A stretch of DNA of 64,000 nt from Brachypterus glaber (GCA_958510825.1 OY294048.1:13719589-13783588); one strand, 5' to 3'. Positions 32,270 through 43,893 are shown, counted from the stretch's first letter. Notes: generated from the letters alone by a model not told the origin. Translations and numbers: made by a program.

Positions 32270-33480
32270 TCTAAAATCACTTCTAAGAACACATGATTAT
32301 ATCCTATATATTTTGGCTGCGACGCCATCATTTAAATTGTGTTCATATCAATAACCTCTGCTTTCCTTCAAAGTTGACTCCAGGCTATAAGATCAAGACT
32401 TTTCACCCCATCTTGCGAAACCAATGCGGGTACCTGGGGGGACCAATCGCTATGGGTGGGCATAAGTTGTTTAAATTAAATATACGAAAGATTGACATGC
32501 TGGGGTTGTGATTGGAGATGATTTTATATAAAGCATAGGGGGTGTCGTGTTTGGGGTGAAATTTTAAACGTTCCCCGATATTATTTCTAATTGATTTATC
32601 AGGATGAGGAAATTTACTCATATTTACATATTAGGGTTATAAAATTGGATAAATTTTGATTTATTTTCGATGGAAATTGATCAATTTTGAAAGGACCTCG
32701 CAAGTTCACTGAGGAATATGTATTTTCGCAGATTTCTCTGAAATTTTGGACATGAGCAGTAGTCGCATAGGCATAGGCGTCGCGTCGACTCTAGCATTGA
32801 GGCGAGGTTTTGAAATATTTACATTTTTATTTCTTTTTATCTTGATTCTTTTTAATGATTCCATTTAAACGAGTTAGGTGGGAAAAAAAGTTATCGACAA
32901 ATAAAAATTAAAAACTTTCGTATTCTTAAAAGATAAAAATCGAATGTCGTTTTTTTCTTTGATAAACACCGATATATATAATAATATTAATAATAATATA
33001 TGTTTAATAATAATATATATATATATATACGTATGTATAGTTAATATGTATAGTTAATATTGTTGTGGGTAACAAATTAGTCGTCAAATGTTTCGATTTA
33101 TAAAAATTTTCCTCATAATTCGGCAAAATTATTCCGCAAGCCTATGTTTCTGTGTTTATTTTCAACGTTGATGAGTCATAACTGAGTTTACGCTGAATAC
33201 TGGACATGAGTTAAAATAAAGTATTTGTAAATAATACTTCATCTCAATATTTTTTGTATTAAAAGCTATTAAAATAAAAATAATGATGTTTATATTTGAA
33301 CATTAATACGGGCTGTGGTATATAGTTTTATTTAAATTATTTATTCGATTTGTAATATTTTTTCCCTTTAAATGTCGCTTAATGATGTTTACCTCGATGT
33401 TTACATTTATATTGACAGGTGATAAATACATTTACAATAATTGATATTCTTGTTTACCGTGTGAGTGTAGTGTAAGTTAA
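32270..33480. other. No gene; short AT-rich simple repeats
   Basis: TATGTATAGTTAATA is repeated in tandem near 33034-33061 next to an (AT)n tract at 33010-33029. The segment 32330-32620 is less AT-rich (GGTACCTGGGGGGACCAATC) but gives no protein or repeat match that I recognise. Confidence 0.4.
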
Positions 33481-33487
33481 TAAAATA

Positions 33488-34605
33488 TACAGGGTGTCTC
33501 AACGAAACCGACTTGGTCGATATACCGGGTGTCCCACTCTATTTACCCAACGATTTTCTCGAAAACTTAAAGAGTTTTTCTCTAAAGTGGATACTTTAAT
33601 ATACCGGGTGTCCCAAGTGTATTTACCCAAAGATTTTTTCGAAAACTTAAGGAGATAATTAAATTCTGCGAAAACCATCTTAAATAAGACAAGTTAAACT
33701 ATCTTTTAGCATATATTTGATACTTTCAGCTTCTAAAATGTGGGTAGGGGGCATAGGGAGAAATTTTTTTAAATAGAAAGGGGGGGGGGGGGTCGTGTGA
33801 TACATCATTTTTTAGCTTATTAAATTCTCCATTTAACCTATATATTTTTTAATTATTTTAAACATTTTGTTTTGGGTTTAAAATAGGGTTGAAAATGGAT
33901 ATTTTTGTCAAAATTACTCAAACAATTTTATAACAGTTACTAATTTCATGATAAAAAAAAACGTAAATTATATTTTTAAACTATTTTAATTGACATAAAT
34001 AAAAATTTACAAAAAAATTAAAGAATCAAAACCTTAAAAAAATTGTTTAAAAAGTAAAAAAATATACAGTCCAATAGAGAATTTTATTTTCTTTAAATGA
34101 TGCATCACACGACCCCCTTTCCATTTAAAAAAACTCCCCCCCGTGCCCCCTGCCCACATTTTGAGAGCTGAAAGTATCAAATATATGCTTAAAGATAGTT
34201 TAAGATGTCTAATTTAAGATGGTTCTCGCAGAACTTGATTATCTTTTTTAGTTTTCGAGAAAATATCTGGGTAAATACAGTTGGGACACCGCTATATTAA
34301 AGTATCCACTTTAGAGAAAAACTTTAAAGGGAAAAGTAATATGATTTTATCTCAAAAACTATAAATAATAGACCCATATAATATGATATTAAAATAAAGG
34401 TATTTTTTATGACAAGTAAGATGACATAATAAGAAATGTACCATTCCATTTAAAAAAATTAAGTCAGATGTTACCCACCCTAGGAGGACCATCCTGTATA
34501 TTTCAAAATATTTTTAAAATGTGCCTTTTTTTAAAACCATACAACTTTTTCTCTAAAGTGGGTACTTATATATCGACCGAGTCGGCTTCGTTGAGACACC
34601 CCGTA
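33488..34605. mobile_element. Foldback element carrying a nested foldback
   Basis: The outer ends are TACAGGGTGTCTCAACGAAA and its inverted TTCGTTGAGACACCCCGTA, followed by an inverted CCGACTTGGTCGATATA block. Further inside, TTTTCTCTAAAGTGGATACT is also mirrored at 34302-34325. A truncated terminus of the inner family (TACCGGGTGTCCCACTC) sits at 33523. The inner element occupies 33601-34295. Confidence 0.75.
33601..34295. mobile_element. Inner foldback, ATACCGGGTGTCCCAA family, copy 1
   Basis: The ~220-bp arms contain TATTTACCC, TTTTCGAAAACTTAAGGAG, ATATTTGATACTTTCAGCTT, ATGTGGG and GGTCGTGTGATACATCATTT, each mirrored at 34080-34295. The family recurs at 47681-48428 and as a fragment at 48890-49195. 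A G run at 33781-33792 marks the end of the left arm. Confidence 0.8.
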
Positions 34606-34619
34606 AATTATACGTAAAA

Positions 34620-34690
34620 ACAAGCCGTGAAGATATGTAATGCTTCGCATTCTATTGTACTTATACTCTTCACAATGGATGCTATATTTT
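34620..34690 (-). repeat. Reversed copy of the 25850-25915 repeat
   Basis: ACAAGCCGTGAAGATATGTA, AATGCTTCGCATTCTA and ATACTCTTCACAATGG mirror the blocks near 25850-25915. Confidence 0.55.
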
Positions 34691-34749
34691 ATTTTTCAAA
34701 ATACGCAAGTTACAATTATTTAAACAAAAAAAATAAATAAATAAAAACA

Positions 34750-34860
34750 TAAAGAAGAGTAGCCGGCCGTGGGATTCAATCTGTGAACTGATGCGTGGGA
34801 GTCAATCAAGAATCTCTAAGCTCTTGCTATCTGTTCTTAACGTTTAATGGTATTTTCTCG
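34750..34860 (-). repeat. Possible tRNA-derived relic
   Basis: On the minus strand, AGCAAGAGCTTAGAGATTC is followed after about 30 bp by CAGATTGAATCCCACGGCCG, with spacing that suits box A and box B. The boxes are weak and the cloverleaf is not convincing. It does not share the body of the SINE family in this window. Confidence 0.2.
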
Positions 34861-34926
34861 TCAAGTTGCGCCCCTGCAACTTTTTATTTTTAAAAGTTTT
34901 TTTTAATTGCACTGATAATTAGTTAC

Positions 34927-35103
34927 CGTAGTAAATACTGAACGTTTTTGCCTATTGGAACCCCAGGCAACATTTGCCATTAATTACAAGTTGTTACAGT
35001 AAAAAATATCGTTTTTCTGTTATGTTTTACTGTAACAACTTGTAGTTAATAATAAATGTTGCCTGGGGTTCCAAATAGGCAAAAAAGTTTAGTATTTACT
35101 ATG
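34927..35103. mobile_element. 177-bp palindromic MITE
   Basis: CGTAGTAAATACTGAAC, GCCTATTGGAACCCCAGGCA and TACAAGTTGTTACAGTAAAA are mirrored with few mismatches around a ~20-bp loop near 35015. A diverged half (TTACCGTAGTGAATACTAGA, then GGAACCCCACG and GGTTGTTACA) lies at 37155-37235. Confidence 0.85.
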
Positions 35104-35109
35104 AAAACG

Positions 35110-36010
35110 AATTCTCAGTATGGAGAGATTAGTATTAGTATAAGTGTTTTTATATATCTATAATAAGCGTGCAAAATCTTATTATTGTGCGTGTTTAGCC
35201 GAAAAACCGATACATTTCTTTCTTAAGGATTCTTCAAGCATTACCTACATTTTTATTAATTTTCCTGAAAACCTAGTCATAAAAAAAGATTTGAATTCTT
35301 AGCCCCCAATTTAATTAAAAATCTATACTTATTCTCAAAAATATAAAGCCTTCCCTGTGCAACCTAATGCCAAGCAGAGAAACAAAGGTTCAAGTTAAAG
35401 TAATTTTTTATTTATTTTTTTTTAATCAATTGTAATGAAAGTATTTGATTTTTTAAGATATTTAAATCGGAATCTAGCCGCAGACTTCAGCTCTGGTTTT
35501 CGAAATTGCTTTTAGTAGCGTTATTGAGCTCATTTTTGTAAGACTTGATTTGTAGGAGAATTACTGCGGTAAGATCCGGATTCTGCAGCTCAAAACCTAT
35601 AGGGAGCGGTATATCAAAACCTTGTTGAAAGACGATTTTTTTTTGTGGAATTGTGTTATTTGACAAAAACCTTGTAAATACTCGCATTTTAGCAAAAATA
35701 ATTTTTAATGATGTTATGTATTATATTTAAAACAATGCATATTTTTTGTTAGCTTTAAGAATATTAAATAATTCCTGCTCTAATTGCAGGAAATCCAATT
35801 TGTGTAAATGATTAGTTAAATTATTAAAATGCAGAAATTTATTATGTATGTATAATATCCGGTAGTTTTTGCTATAACTTTTATAATGTTAAATTCACAT
35901 AGGGATATATTTATTCGTGTCTATATATTATTACTTTAAATAAAACACTGCTGCTGCTAAAAAATAATAATTTTCCCTATGGTTCATGAATGAATGAATG
36001 AATTTAAAAG
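35110..36010. other. No gene seen
   Basis: AT-rich sequence. A (GAAT)n run lies at 35988-36002 just left of the large palindrome. No coding or repeat signature is recognised. Confidence 0.4.
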
Positions 36011-36017
36011 TTTGGAC

Positions 36018-36279
36018 TAGAAAAAACGGATTCCTTGAACCAAGGACACGTGTCTTTGGATATGTTCAAAGCCATATTCTGTTGTTTCAAGGCTGGCATT
36101 TTCTTGAACCAAAGTCAATGTCCTTGAATAAAGAGCGCGGATTTTTATTCCAAAACCCGTGCTCTTCATTCAAGGACATTGACTTTGGTTCAAGAAAATG
36201 CTAGCCTTGAAACAAGAGAAAATGGCTTTGAATATATACAAAGACACGTGTCCTTGGTTCAAGGAATCCGTTTTTTCTA
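36018..36279. mobile_element. 262-bp near-perfect palindrome (MITE)
   Basis: Both ends read TAGAAAAAACGGATTCCTTG in inverted orientation, with TA at each boundary (36018-36019 and 36278-36279). The arms carry AACCAAGGACACGTGTCTTT, ATGTTCAAAGCCATATTCT, TTGTTTCAAGGCT and AAAGTCAATGTCCTTGAAT. They pair almost completely around a ~16-bp centre near 36135-36152. Few mismatches mean recent origin or arm correction. A single-arm copy lies at 2238-2362. Confidence 0.9.
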
Positions 36280-36289
36280 TGTACTAAAA

Positions 36290-37930
36290 ATTAAAAAAAG
36301 GGTCCTCACCCCCAAAAAGTTATTTTACCCCTGCAGAAATTTTGATGACTAAAAAAAAGGCCCTCAACTCTAAAAATTAAACAACTGTAAATTAACCAAC
36401 TGTACCTACTACTAGAATTTTCCCAAATGTATTTCAATTTTTCCAACTACTGGCCAAATTCCCAACTTTACCCCTCAATTTTCCCAACTATTCTATTAAT
36501 TTCCGAAATCTGCCACTAAATTTACTCAATTTTACCAACAAAACAGTGGATTTATCCAAATTGAGCATGATTGGGGGGTGGTGCCCTCCCCCCCACCTAC
36601 CCACCCATGAGAACAGTTTAAGTAGAAAACAGTTATTTAATTTATTTATAGTCACCTTACTATTGTTTTATAGCATGATTGTCTTTTAACAAATACGCAA
36701 AAAATAGAATACATACTCTTTACTTCAAAGCTAGGGGAAGGGGGTAATTTTAAATACATCCTGTAGTTTATATGTATGTTTATAATACCTACTACTGCCG
36801 TTATAATAACAGTAGCTATAATAGGATTTAAGTGCAAATTTCTAGTGCTATTATTACAAGTCAATGGTCGATAATAACATGTACTTTATTTGATAATATT
36901 ATTGGATATTCGCTATAATACTGGAAATTAGATATAATAATATCGAAAAGTCTTGTTTTCTTTTACATTGGCTACGTTTACTTTGTCGCGACTTAATGGT
37001 TCATCCGTAGGTACGCCGATACTGAGTGACGCTGTAGCGTCAGCGCGCTGCTGTAGATCTACAGGGTATCAACAAATCAGGGAAAACTGGGAAAATTAGG
37101 GACTTTGATTAACTACAATAAATCAGGGCAATTAAAAAAATGTACACTCAGAGCTGTTACCGTAGTGAATACTAGACGATTTTGCTTATATGGAACCCCA
37201 CGAAAGTTTAGTTAACGTTCACTGGTTGTTACAATTAACAGAACTATAACATTGTTAAGTAGGGGAAGAGGGGGCTAGTCTTAACACTTTTTGGGAAAAA
37301 AATCGTACTGCCTACGAAAGTTAATTTTTGTACTTTTATTTTATAGAATATAAAATTTTGAACCTTCAGCTATTATTTAGTGAAAAAAATAAGTTTTTAA
37401 CTTTTACAGATTTTATTTCAAATTAATTAAAAAAACATGTCAAAAGTTAACAATTGTCCCACTTTTGAGGCAAGAATTACCACCCATGGGTCAAGTTTTA
37501 ACGTATGTAATCAAATGGGCGATAAACCCTATTAATTAAAACTTAAATAAGGGTGTTAAAGTTATATATTTTTTTGGGATTTCGTTTCATATTGAAAAAT
37601 AAAGGGTTATTTAATATCTTTTATGTGAAAATAATTAAATTAAAACAAAACTCTAAATGATATAACAATATTTATCAAAGAGAACAGAAAAAAAGTTTAA
37701 AAATTAACATTTTTAAATAAGAAAAAATATAAAAAAACGATAAAGTTAACATTAACAAAAAAAAAAACATAAAAACTGATTATTTTAAAAAAAAAAAATT
37801 AAACAACTTTTATTATTTTATATTAAGGCAAAAATTAATAACTTTCGATTAATATAAAGAAAAATTGATGAAATACTTTTTGTTGTATAGCGTGCATGTA
37901 AATATTTGTTAATATATACCCCTTTTTGCA
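36290..37930. other. No gene; element fragments
   Basis: Two fragments are seen: ACAGGGTATCAACAAATCAG at 37061 (CAGGGTG-family) and the half palindrome at 37155-37235. A CpG-rich patch (GTGACGCTGTAGCGTCAGCG, 37025-37044, with a TGACGCT/AGCGTCA hairpin) lies at 36980-37060. The rest is A/T-rich with many homopolymer runs. Confidence 0.4.
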
Positions 37931-37939
37931 ATTTTTGGC

Positions 37940-38403
37940 TAGGTTCAAGTATTACGTAACGCGCTAGGGGCGGGGTGGGGGGGTCTCGAAAACGTTACTC
38001 CGCGTTACAGGGGGGGGGGGGGGGTGTCAGTAAAAATGTTACGTAACACTTAAAAAAATATAAACTTATAAAATGTTTATTTGATCACGTTTTTAACAAT
38101 GATCTAGGCTTAAAGAGACGGATTCCTTGCAAATTTTATTGCACACGGCGTGGTTAACAGTTAACTAAATCCTCTAAACAAAAACTAAATCCTCTAAACA
38201 AAAACAATTACACTTGGAAAACCATAAAAACCGGTTTAAACCATAAAGCAAAATTTCCTTTTATTTTTTTTTTACTTTTTGTAAAATGTTACGTAACAAA
38301 TAGGGGGAGGGGGGTGGGGGGTCTCGAAAACGTTACGCCGCGTTACATGGGGGGGGGTCAAAAATCGCCAAATTTTGCGTTACGTAATACTTGAACGCTC
38401 CCA
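37940..38403 (+). mobile_element. G-rich MITE with TTACGTAA termini, copy 2
   Basis: TTCAAGTATTACGTAACGCG at the left is mirrored by GCGTTACGTAATACTTGAA at the right, which then ends CGCTCCC. Four G runs lie at 37967-37983 and a 14-15-G run at 38010-38024. The GATCACGTTTTTAACAATGA and TTAAAGAGACGGATTCCTTG blocks are shared with 16744-17259, but the AACCGGTT core is reduced. Confidence 0.75.
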
Positions 38404-38459
38404 AACTTATTCAAATACAGTGCCCAGTAAAAAAGCTTTCCCATTTTTCACCTCAGCGC

Positions 38460-38645
38460 GTGAAATGGATTTTTTATTATCAGATTCACTTTCAGCAACC
38501 TCAAAAACCCCAATATACGAATTTTCACGAAAACTACCCCTCGCCCCTCAGGGGGTGGAGTTAGAATTTTTTTTATTGTCAGATTAACTTTCAGCAACCT
38601 CAAAAACCCCAATATCTATACCAATTTTCACGAAAACCACCCCCC
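38460..38645 (+). repeat. ~99-bp direct repeat, two units
   Basis: TTTTTATTATCAGATTCACT, TTCAGCAACCTCAAAAACCC and AATTTTCACGAAAAC occur twice about 99 bp apart, separated by a CCCCTCAGGGGGTGGAG hairpin near 38544. Confidence 0.75.
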
Positions 38646-38899
38646 ACTTAAAAGAAATAACAAAGAAATTGGCCTTTATTATAAAGTATAAGTGTAACAT
38701 ATTACACATATTTAGAAAAGTACCCTTTAGAAATCATTCAAAAAAATGGTAGGGTGCAGTTGGAAAATCAACATTGCGGGTGACTTATAGGAGGTAGGTT
38801 TTGACAGGTACTAAAAATCTTTTTTTTTTTGTCCTATATAAGATTATTTTTTGTTAAAATTTTTATCTTTTATAATTACGAAGTTATAGGGACCCTACA

Positions 38900-40000
38900 C
38901 CCTAAGGTTGTATATTGGATATATGCGTTACATCATTTATGAATGACCATGTATACCGAACCCTTGCAGATATATTATGAACAATTAGCATTTGGTCGGT
39001 AATATCTCTGATCGTTAATTTAAATAGACAGACAATAAATCGTAATATCTATAATTGTGGACAGCAACTCCGTGGAGAATGTTGCTCTTTCCCGCCGCAT
39101 ATCGTCCACGGAGATGCTGCCGACGTCGATGATGTGCAGCAAGTCAGGGGCGCCGAAATAAGTATAACATTAACGGTATAAAAAACAAACGCATACTGAG
39201 TACACTATCTTTTCTAGTTGAGCAAACTTTGCCCGATATATTTAAATGTTCAAAAAAGCCAAATTATCCGAAATTACCCGATTTTAGACCTAAAGTATCA
39301 CTATGGGGGAGGGGGGGCAATTGTCAAAAAAGCATAACATGATTTATGGGCGTTATTAATAATATTTGTGCGTAAAATAATCGATAACTAAAAACGTGAA
39401 AACTCAATAAACTTAAGATGTTTTTAATTGTTAAAAGTTTTATTATATCCAGGTCCGTAGCAACGATTTCACGGGGAGGGGGGAGGTCAAATATTACTGT
39501 TTTTAGTCTAAAAATGAAGCTGTTTTTTTGTATTTGAATCCATGTGAAATATGCAACTTTTTTATTCGACAAAAAAGTTAATGACTAAAAAAAAAGGTCT
39601 CCACCCTTTCGTGAAATATGCAACTTATGTATTTTGAATCCATGAAATATGCAACTTTTTTCATTTCAATATAGGTGGGGAGGCTCCCCATCTCCCATAG
39701 CTACTTCCCTGACTATATAATTGCCCTGATTATATCATTGCTTAAAGTTTATTATAATAATGTTAGATTAAGTTAATTAATGATATTTCGTTAATATAAT
39801 GAACTTATTTATAAAGCAACATCATCTTAAAATTAATGAAATCCTTTTTTCGGTGTACGGGCGTCGAGCTGAGGACGTCGGTGGCCGTCGCTAATTTAAT
39901 TTATCCAATTAATCTAATGCTGCGTCGGGACGCATTACAGGTCGTACGTTATGCATACAGACGCCGTGGCACTTGACGGATCAACCATTGCTTAACCCTA
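38900..40000. other. No gene; two CpG-rich patches in low-repeat DNA
   Basis: A hairpin with 15-bp arms and one mismatch (CAGCAACTCCGTGGA and its inverse) spans 39062-39119 and runs into CCGACGTCGATGATGTGCAG. A second patch at 39850-39975 has GGGCGTCGAGCTGAGGACGT, CTGCGTCGGGACGCATTACA and TCGTACG, next to TAATTAAT, TTATAAAG and AATTAATCTAAT words. It does not match other repeats in the window, so it could be regulatory, but nothing proves it. Confidence 0.3.
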
Positions 40001-40389
40001 ATACATGACTTTCAATTATTCTATATCTAAAGCAAATGTACAAATATTAGTAAATAAAGCTCAAAATAATCTCAAATATGTACAAAATCTGTCTTGGATT
40101 GGCGAATCTTAAATTTGGAAATATTTTTTTGTAATAAAAAATGATAAAAAATCTGTTTTTTTTTTAAATAGGAAGATGGAATCTTGACTAATTTTTATTT
40201 TAAAACAATACGAATTTAAAATTAGAACTTTTTATTTTTTTGTTACCATTATTCTATTAAATAAATATTCTAAAATGCTACATAAAACCATTACAAGTTT
40301 TAATGGCATTGGGGGGGTTATTACCCTCATTATTCCCTTAAATTTCACACAGCATATATTCTTTGGTTTTAATATTAAAAAAAAAACTA

Positions 40390-40690
40390 AACATAACCCC
40401 ATAACTTTTTTGTTTTTTGGGGACCACTTTCAAAAACAATAGGGATCTTCCCCTCGTAGAACTTGATTTTTTTTCCTAAAAATTTCAAGTCGACCGGATT
40501 ATTCGTTCTTGAGTTATAGTGTTTACAAAAATCGTGACATCGAACGGACGGACGGATGGACGGACATTTAAAAATAAAGTTGAATATTTTTTCATGAAAT
40601 TTTATATCCAAGAAGTTTTTGTCTACGACGATTTTTAAAAATTTTTGAAAATTCGAAACTACCGTACAATATTATTCTAGCTAATGAATT
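40390..40690 (-). repeat. Dispersed repeat with TACGGTAGTTTC end, copy 2
   Basis: It is the reverse complement of 6590-6840 in layout: CAATAGGGATCTTCCCCTCG, GAACTTGATTTTTTTTCC, a GACGGACGGATGGACGGAC stretch at 40545-40563, and CGAAACTACCGTACAATATT at the end. Confidence 0.65.
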
Positions 40691-41019
40691 ATTATAATAT
40701 GTTAATGGCATAATAATATAATACTTATATAATACTTATAAAAATCTATAAGTACAAATGATTTCCATGCAGAAAAAATCATTCACTTTGCAAAACAGAG
40801 TAAAATATCTTGTAGTGCCACTAAGTTACACAAAAGTCCACCTGCAAACGGTGCTCCTTAAAAATCCACTTGCAAACAGGCCTAAGTTAAAATTAGCCCG
40901 GTCACATTGGGATTTCCGTTTGGAAAATTTTCCAGCAAGCTGGATTTTTGTAAACTCCTTTATTTTGCCATTTTAGACGAAGTGTCTGAATTCCCTATCT
41001 ATAATAACAGTTACTTATG

Positions 41020-41540
41020 GAACAAGACCAGTCGACGCCCCTGCCAAAATGACAGTTTCAGGTCATGTTTTGCTTACTTTTAAACTCCCCGACCTACAAA
41101 CATAAAATTTGGTATGGGTGCTTTTTGAAAGAAAACCAATCGACATACCTGTCAAAATGACGCGTTGCCCGAGAAACACGACATGGTAAAGGTTCCCCCA
41201 GTAGACGCCCCTGTCAGGGTCATATTGAGCTAACTTTTAATCGCCTCGACTAGAAACATAAAATTTGATATGGGTGATATGGGTGCCCTTTGGAATAAGA
41301 CCAATCGATGCCCCTTCCAAAATAGGAGTTCAAGGTCATATTTTAGTAACTTTTAAACGCCTCGACCCTGAAACTTGAATTTTGGCATGGGTGCCCTATG
41401 AAACAAGATCAATCGATGCCAAAATAACAGTTCAAGTCATATGTTGCTAACTTTTAAACGCTGCGACCTGGAAACATGGAACAGTCAAGGTATTAAAAAG
41501 TTAGCAAAATATGGCCTTGAACTGTCATTTTGACAGTTTG
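41020..41540 (+). repeat. ~117-bp diverged tandem repeat, about four units
   Basis: AACAAGACCAGTCGACGCCC, AAAATGACAGTTTCAGGTCA, ACTTTTAAAC-CC-CGACC, AACATAAAATTTGGTATGGG and GTGCC recur with unit starts near 41020, 41135, 41280 and 41400. The last part (AGTTAGCAAAATATGG, TTGAACTGTCATTTTGACAG, 41500-41552) is inverted relative to the rest. Confidence 0.7.
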
Positions 41541-41564
41541 GTTAATTGGTCTTGTTGCAATCTA

Positions 41565-41757
41565 CCGGGTAAGTTTTATTTATGTCCACCGCTAAAATTA
41601 AGATTGACCTTCATTCAAAAAAAAAACGAAACTGAAGATTTATTTATATTAATTTAAATTTACTTTAAATAGCGGTTTTACTATTTTTTGTTTCACTTCC
41701 GGTTTCGCCGGAAGTGGCATAAATATGTTTTTTTAATGGAACACCCTGTAATTATTT
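41565..41757 (-). repeat. Half copy of the 41-1156 foldback family
   Basis: On the minus strand it starts TTACAGGGTGTTCCATTAAA and has a CCACTTCCGGCGAAACCGGA hairpin, corresponding to the inner arm of the element at 41-1156. It ends near TACCCGGTAG at 41563. Confidence 0.6.
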
Positions 41758-41984
41758 ACATTTTTGAATTCAGCCAAAAATTCTATGTATAAAAAACTGA
41801 TTTTTTTTTCTTTTTGTTATTTATTTTTTTCGTTTTCTTTTTCGTTTTTATCGTATAACAACGAGATACACCTAATGTACCTTATTTTATTTTATATTAA
41901 TTTATTTGGTGTGCGCCTTCGCCAAAATTGCAAAAAATATTCAACCTAAAGTTTAGGTGTTTAAAACACAACATGCATTGTATG

Positions 41985-42835
41985 CAAAGAACTTTTACCT
42001 CAAGAATGAACATGATGAAATCTACCGTATGCTTTGTTTGAAGCGTGAACCAACTACGGTGAGGGACTGGTGGGGAGTGACTATTGTTTACACTTAGTAC
42101 GCGTAAAGAGAGAGAAAGAATGTGTAAACTCACAGTCTAATGTCGTAAAATTTGTCAAGCAATTCAATTTTATTCATAAATAATATGTACAGAAAAAGCC
42201 CGTATTATATGTACACATAATTATAAGTAAGTAATTTTATGATTGTTATTGCAATATGTAACTAATTCATGGTAAAACGGATAAAAATATAAACATGCAA
42301 TACTTAAGTACTTGTGAAAATTTAAATTGTCTCTCTTAAATTGGGAAACTCCACATAAATAACAATTTCTTATTTCTATAAAAAATTCTATAAAACACTA
42401 TCAATCAACGAATATTTATAACTATCAACGACCGTTAATTTGTTTGACAAACTAAATTGACATGGGTACAGTGTCACCGGTTGCAATACCTGCTTTAGAT
42501 ATTTTATTGTAAATTTTAAGAAATATTAGTTTTATTTGAGTTTTATATGAACTAGTAGTTTAATTTTAATAAATTTAATTATATTACATTATCAAACATA
42601 ATTATAGTGTCGTAGTATAGTAGTTTTTTAAAATTTTAATGTAGGTATAAAGATTTATCATAATGATAAAGTGAAAATTACGCAACATCGCTCTGGTCAT
42701 CAGAAGGTCAAAACTAGCGATACTTATGTTTACACCAGAAGCAGTATCGCGTACGTTTATGTAAACAAACAAACAAAAAGATGACACCTTCATAAACATT
42801 GGTCTGAAATAACTTCTTGAGGTAAAAGTTCTTTG
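41985..42835. mobile_element. hAT-type MITE, long form (851 bp), 8-bp target duplication
   Basis: It has the same CAAAGAACTTTTACCTCAAG ends as the element at 7959-8500, flanked here by the perfect 8-bp duplication ATTGTATG (41977-41984 and 42836-42843). Outer parts are nearly identical to the short copy. The extra segment 42167-42466 (TTCAATTTTATTC to TTGACATGGGTAC) is missing there. No transposase motif is present in the longer middle, so both are nonautonomous. Confidence 0.9.
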
Positions 42836-42849
42836 ATTGTATGTTTGCC

Positions 42850-43460
42850 TCAATAAATAACAGCAGTATACAAAAATAAAAAAAAGTATCGAAAGGAAGG
42901 CGACCAATGTGTTTTAATAATTTGGGGTCGCTGAATTAAAATCTGAAGTCCGTTTGTATCCATCACCCTCATTTTTTTAAATATGTTTAAAAATAGATAC
43001 CAAGCATACCTATGTATGCACGGTGGCGGAATTTCCTATATTGATGGCCAAAATTCAATTTAGCTCTATATGGGGATTTTTGAGGTAGCTGAATACGAAA
43101 ATGATACTATTTTTTTTAAGAAACTGGCGGATTCAATATGGCGGACATAAATCTCAAAAGTTTTAAAAAAGTTGTTTAAAATTATGGATTGCAATTTTTG
43201 AGGTCGCTGATTACTTAAATCCCTGTAAAGGTGTAAACAAATTTATTATGGTAGTTTTAATAAAATAATAAATTAGGATTTTTAAATGTATTTTGTAAAA
43301 ATTCTGACCAAATAAAAATACCAACAAAAGTAAAAAATTTAAAAACTGCGTTTTTCGAAAAAGGCAACAAAGGAAAAACACAAAATTAACAAAAAAAAAA
43401 ATTAAAAATTTTTCTTAGCCTATTTTATCCCACCCCGATTTTTACCAATCCCAGCCGAGC
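42850..43460. other. No gene seen
   Basis: TTTTTGAGGT-GCTGA blocks at 43079 and 43196, with AATATGGCGGACATAAAT at 43134, belong to a diverged dispersed repeat that also shows near 17960 and 19090. Otherwise AT-rich and uninformative. Confidence 0.4.
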
Positions 43461-43467
43461 ATTTTAG

Positions 43468-43544
43468 ATTAGGAACCTATTAGGGTTAGGGACCTAATAT
43501 GATTTTGAATTAGGAACCTAATAGGTTCAACCTATGTTCCTAAT
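43468..43544. repeat. Short repeat cluster of TTAGGAACCTAATAGG words
   Basis: TTAGGAACCTA occurs at 43469 and 43510, TAGGGACCTAATA at 43486 and an inverted GTTCCTAAT at 43536, giving a weak foldback. Confidence 0.6.
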
Positions 43545-43893
43545 TTTAAGTGTTTAGCTCAAAGCGTTCTCGAGTTATCGTGGTCATAAATTTTCCAGAC
43601 AGACAGACCTACAGAAATATTTTTACGCAAATAATTTTTTTTATATAAAACAATGGAAATAGTAAAAACAGCAATATATATTATTTTTTTAATTTTTTTT
43701 ACTTTACTTTTTTCGGGAAAAGTAAAATAGAAGTGATTGTCCAAACTATCAGCTCTGAGAATCAACAATCTGCATCTGCAGGACTATACTTCTTCAGCCT
43801 CTACACTGATAAAACAGTTTATTTGTGAAATAAATTTTATTTCTGTCAATAATAATCTAATAAATCTTGTTTATCAGTGTATGTCGTTTACTT

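Noticed and set aside
42602..42907. 101-codon frame, minus strand
   Set aside because: It starts inside the hAT MITE at 41985-42835 and runs past its end; the short MITE copy does not preserve it.
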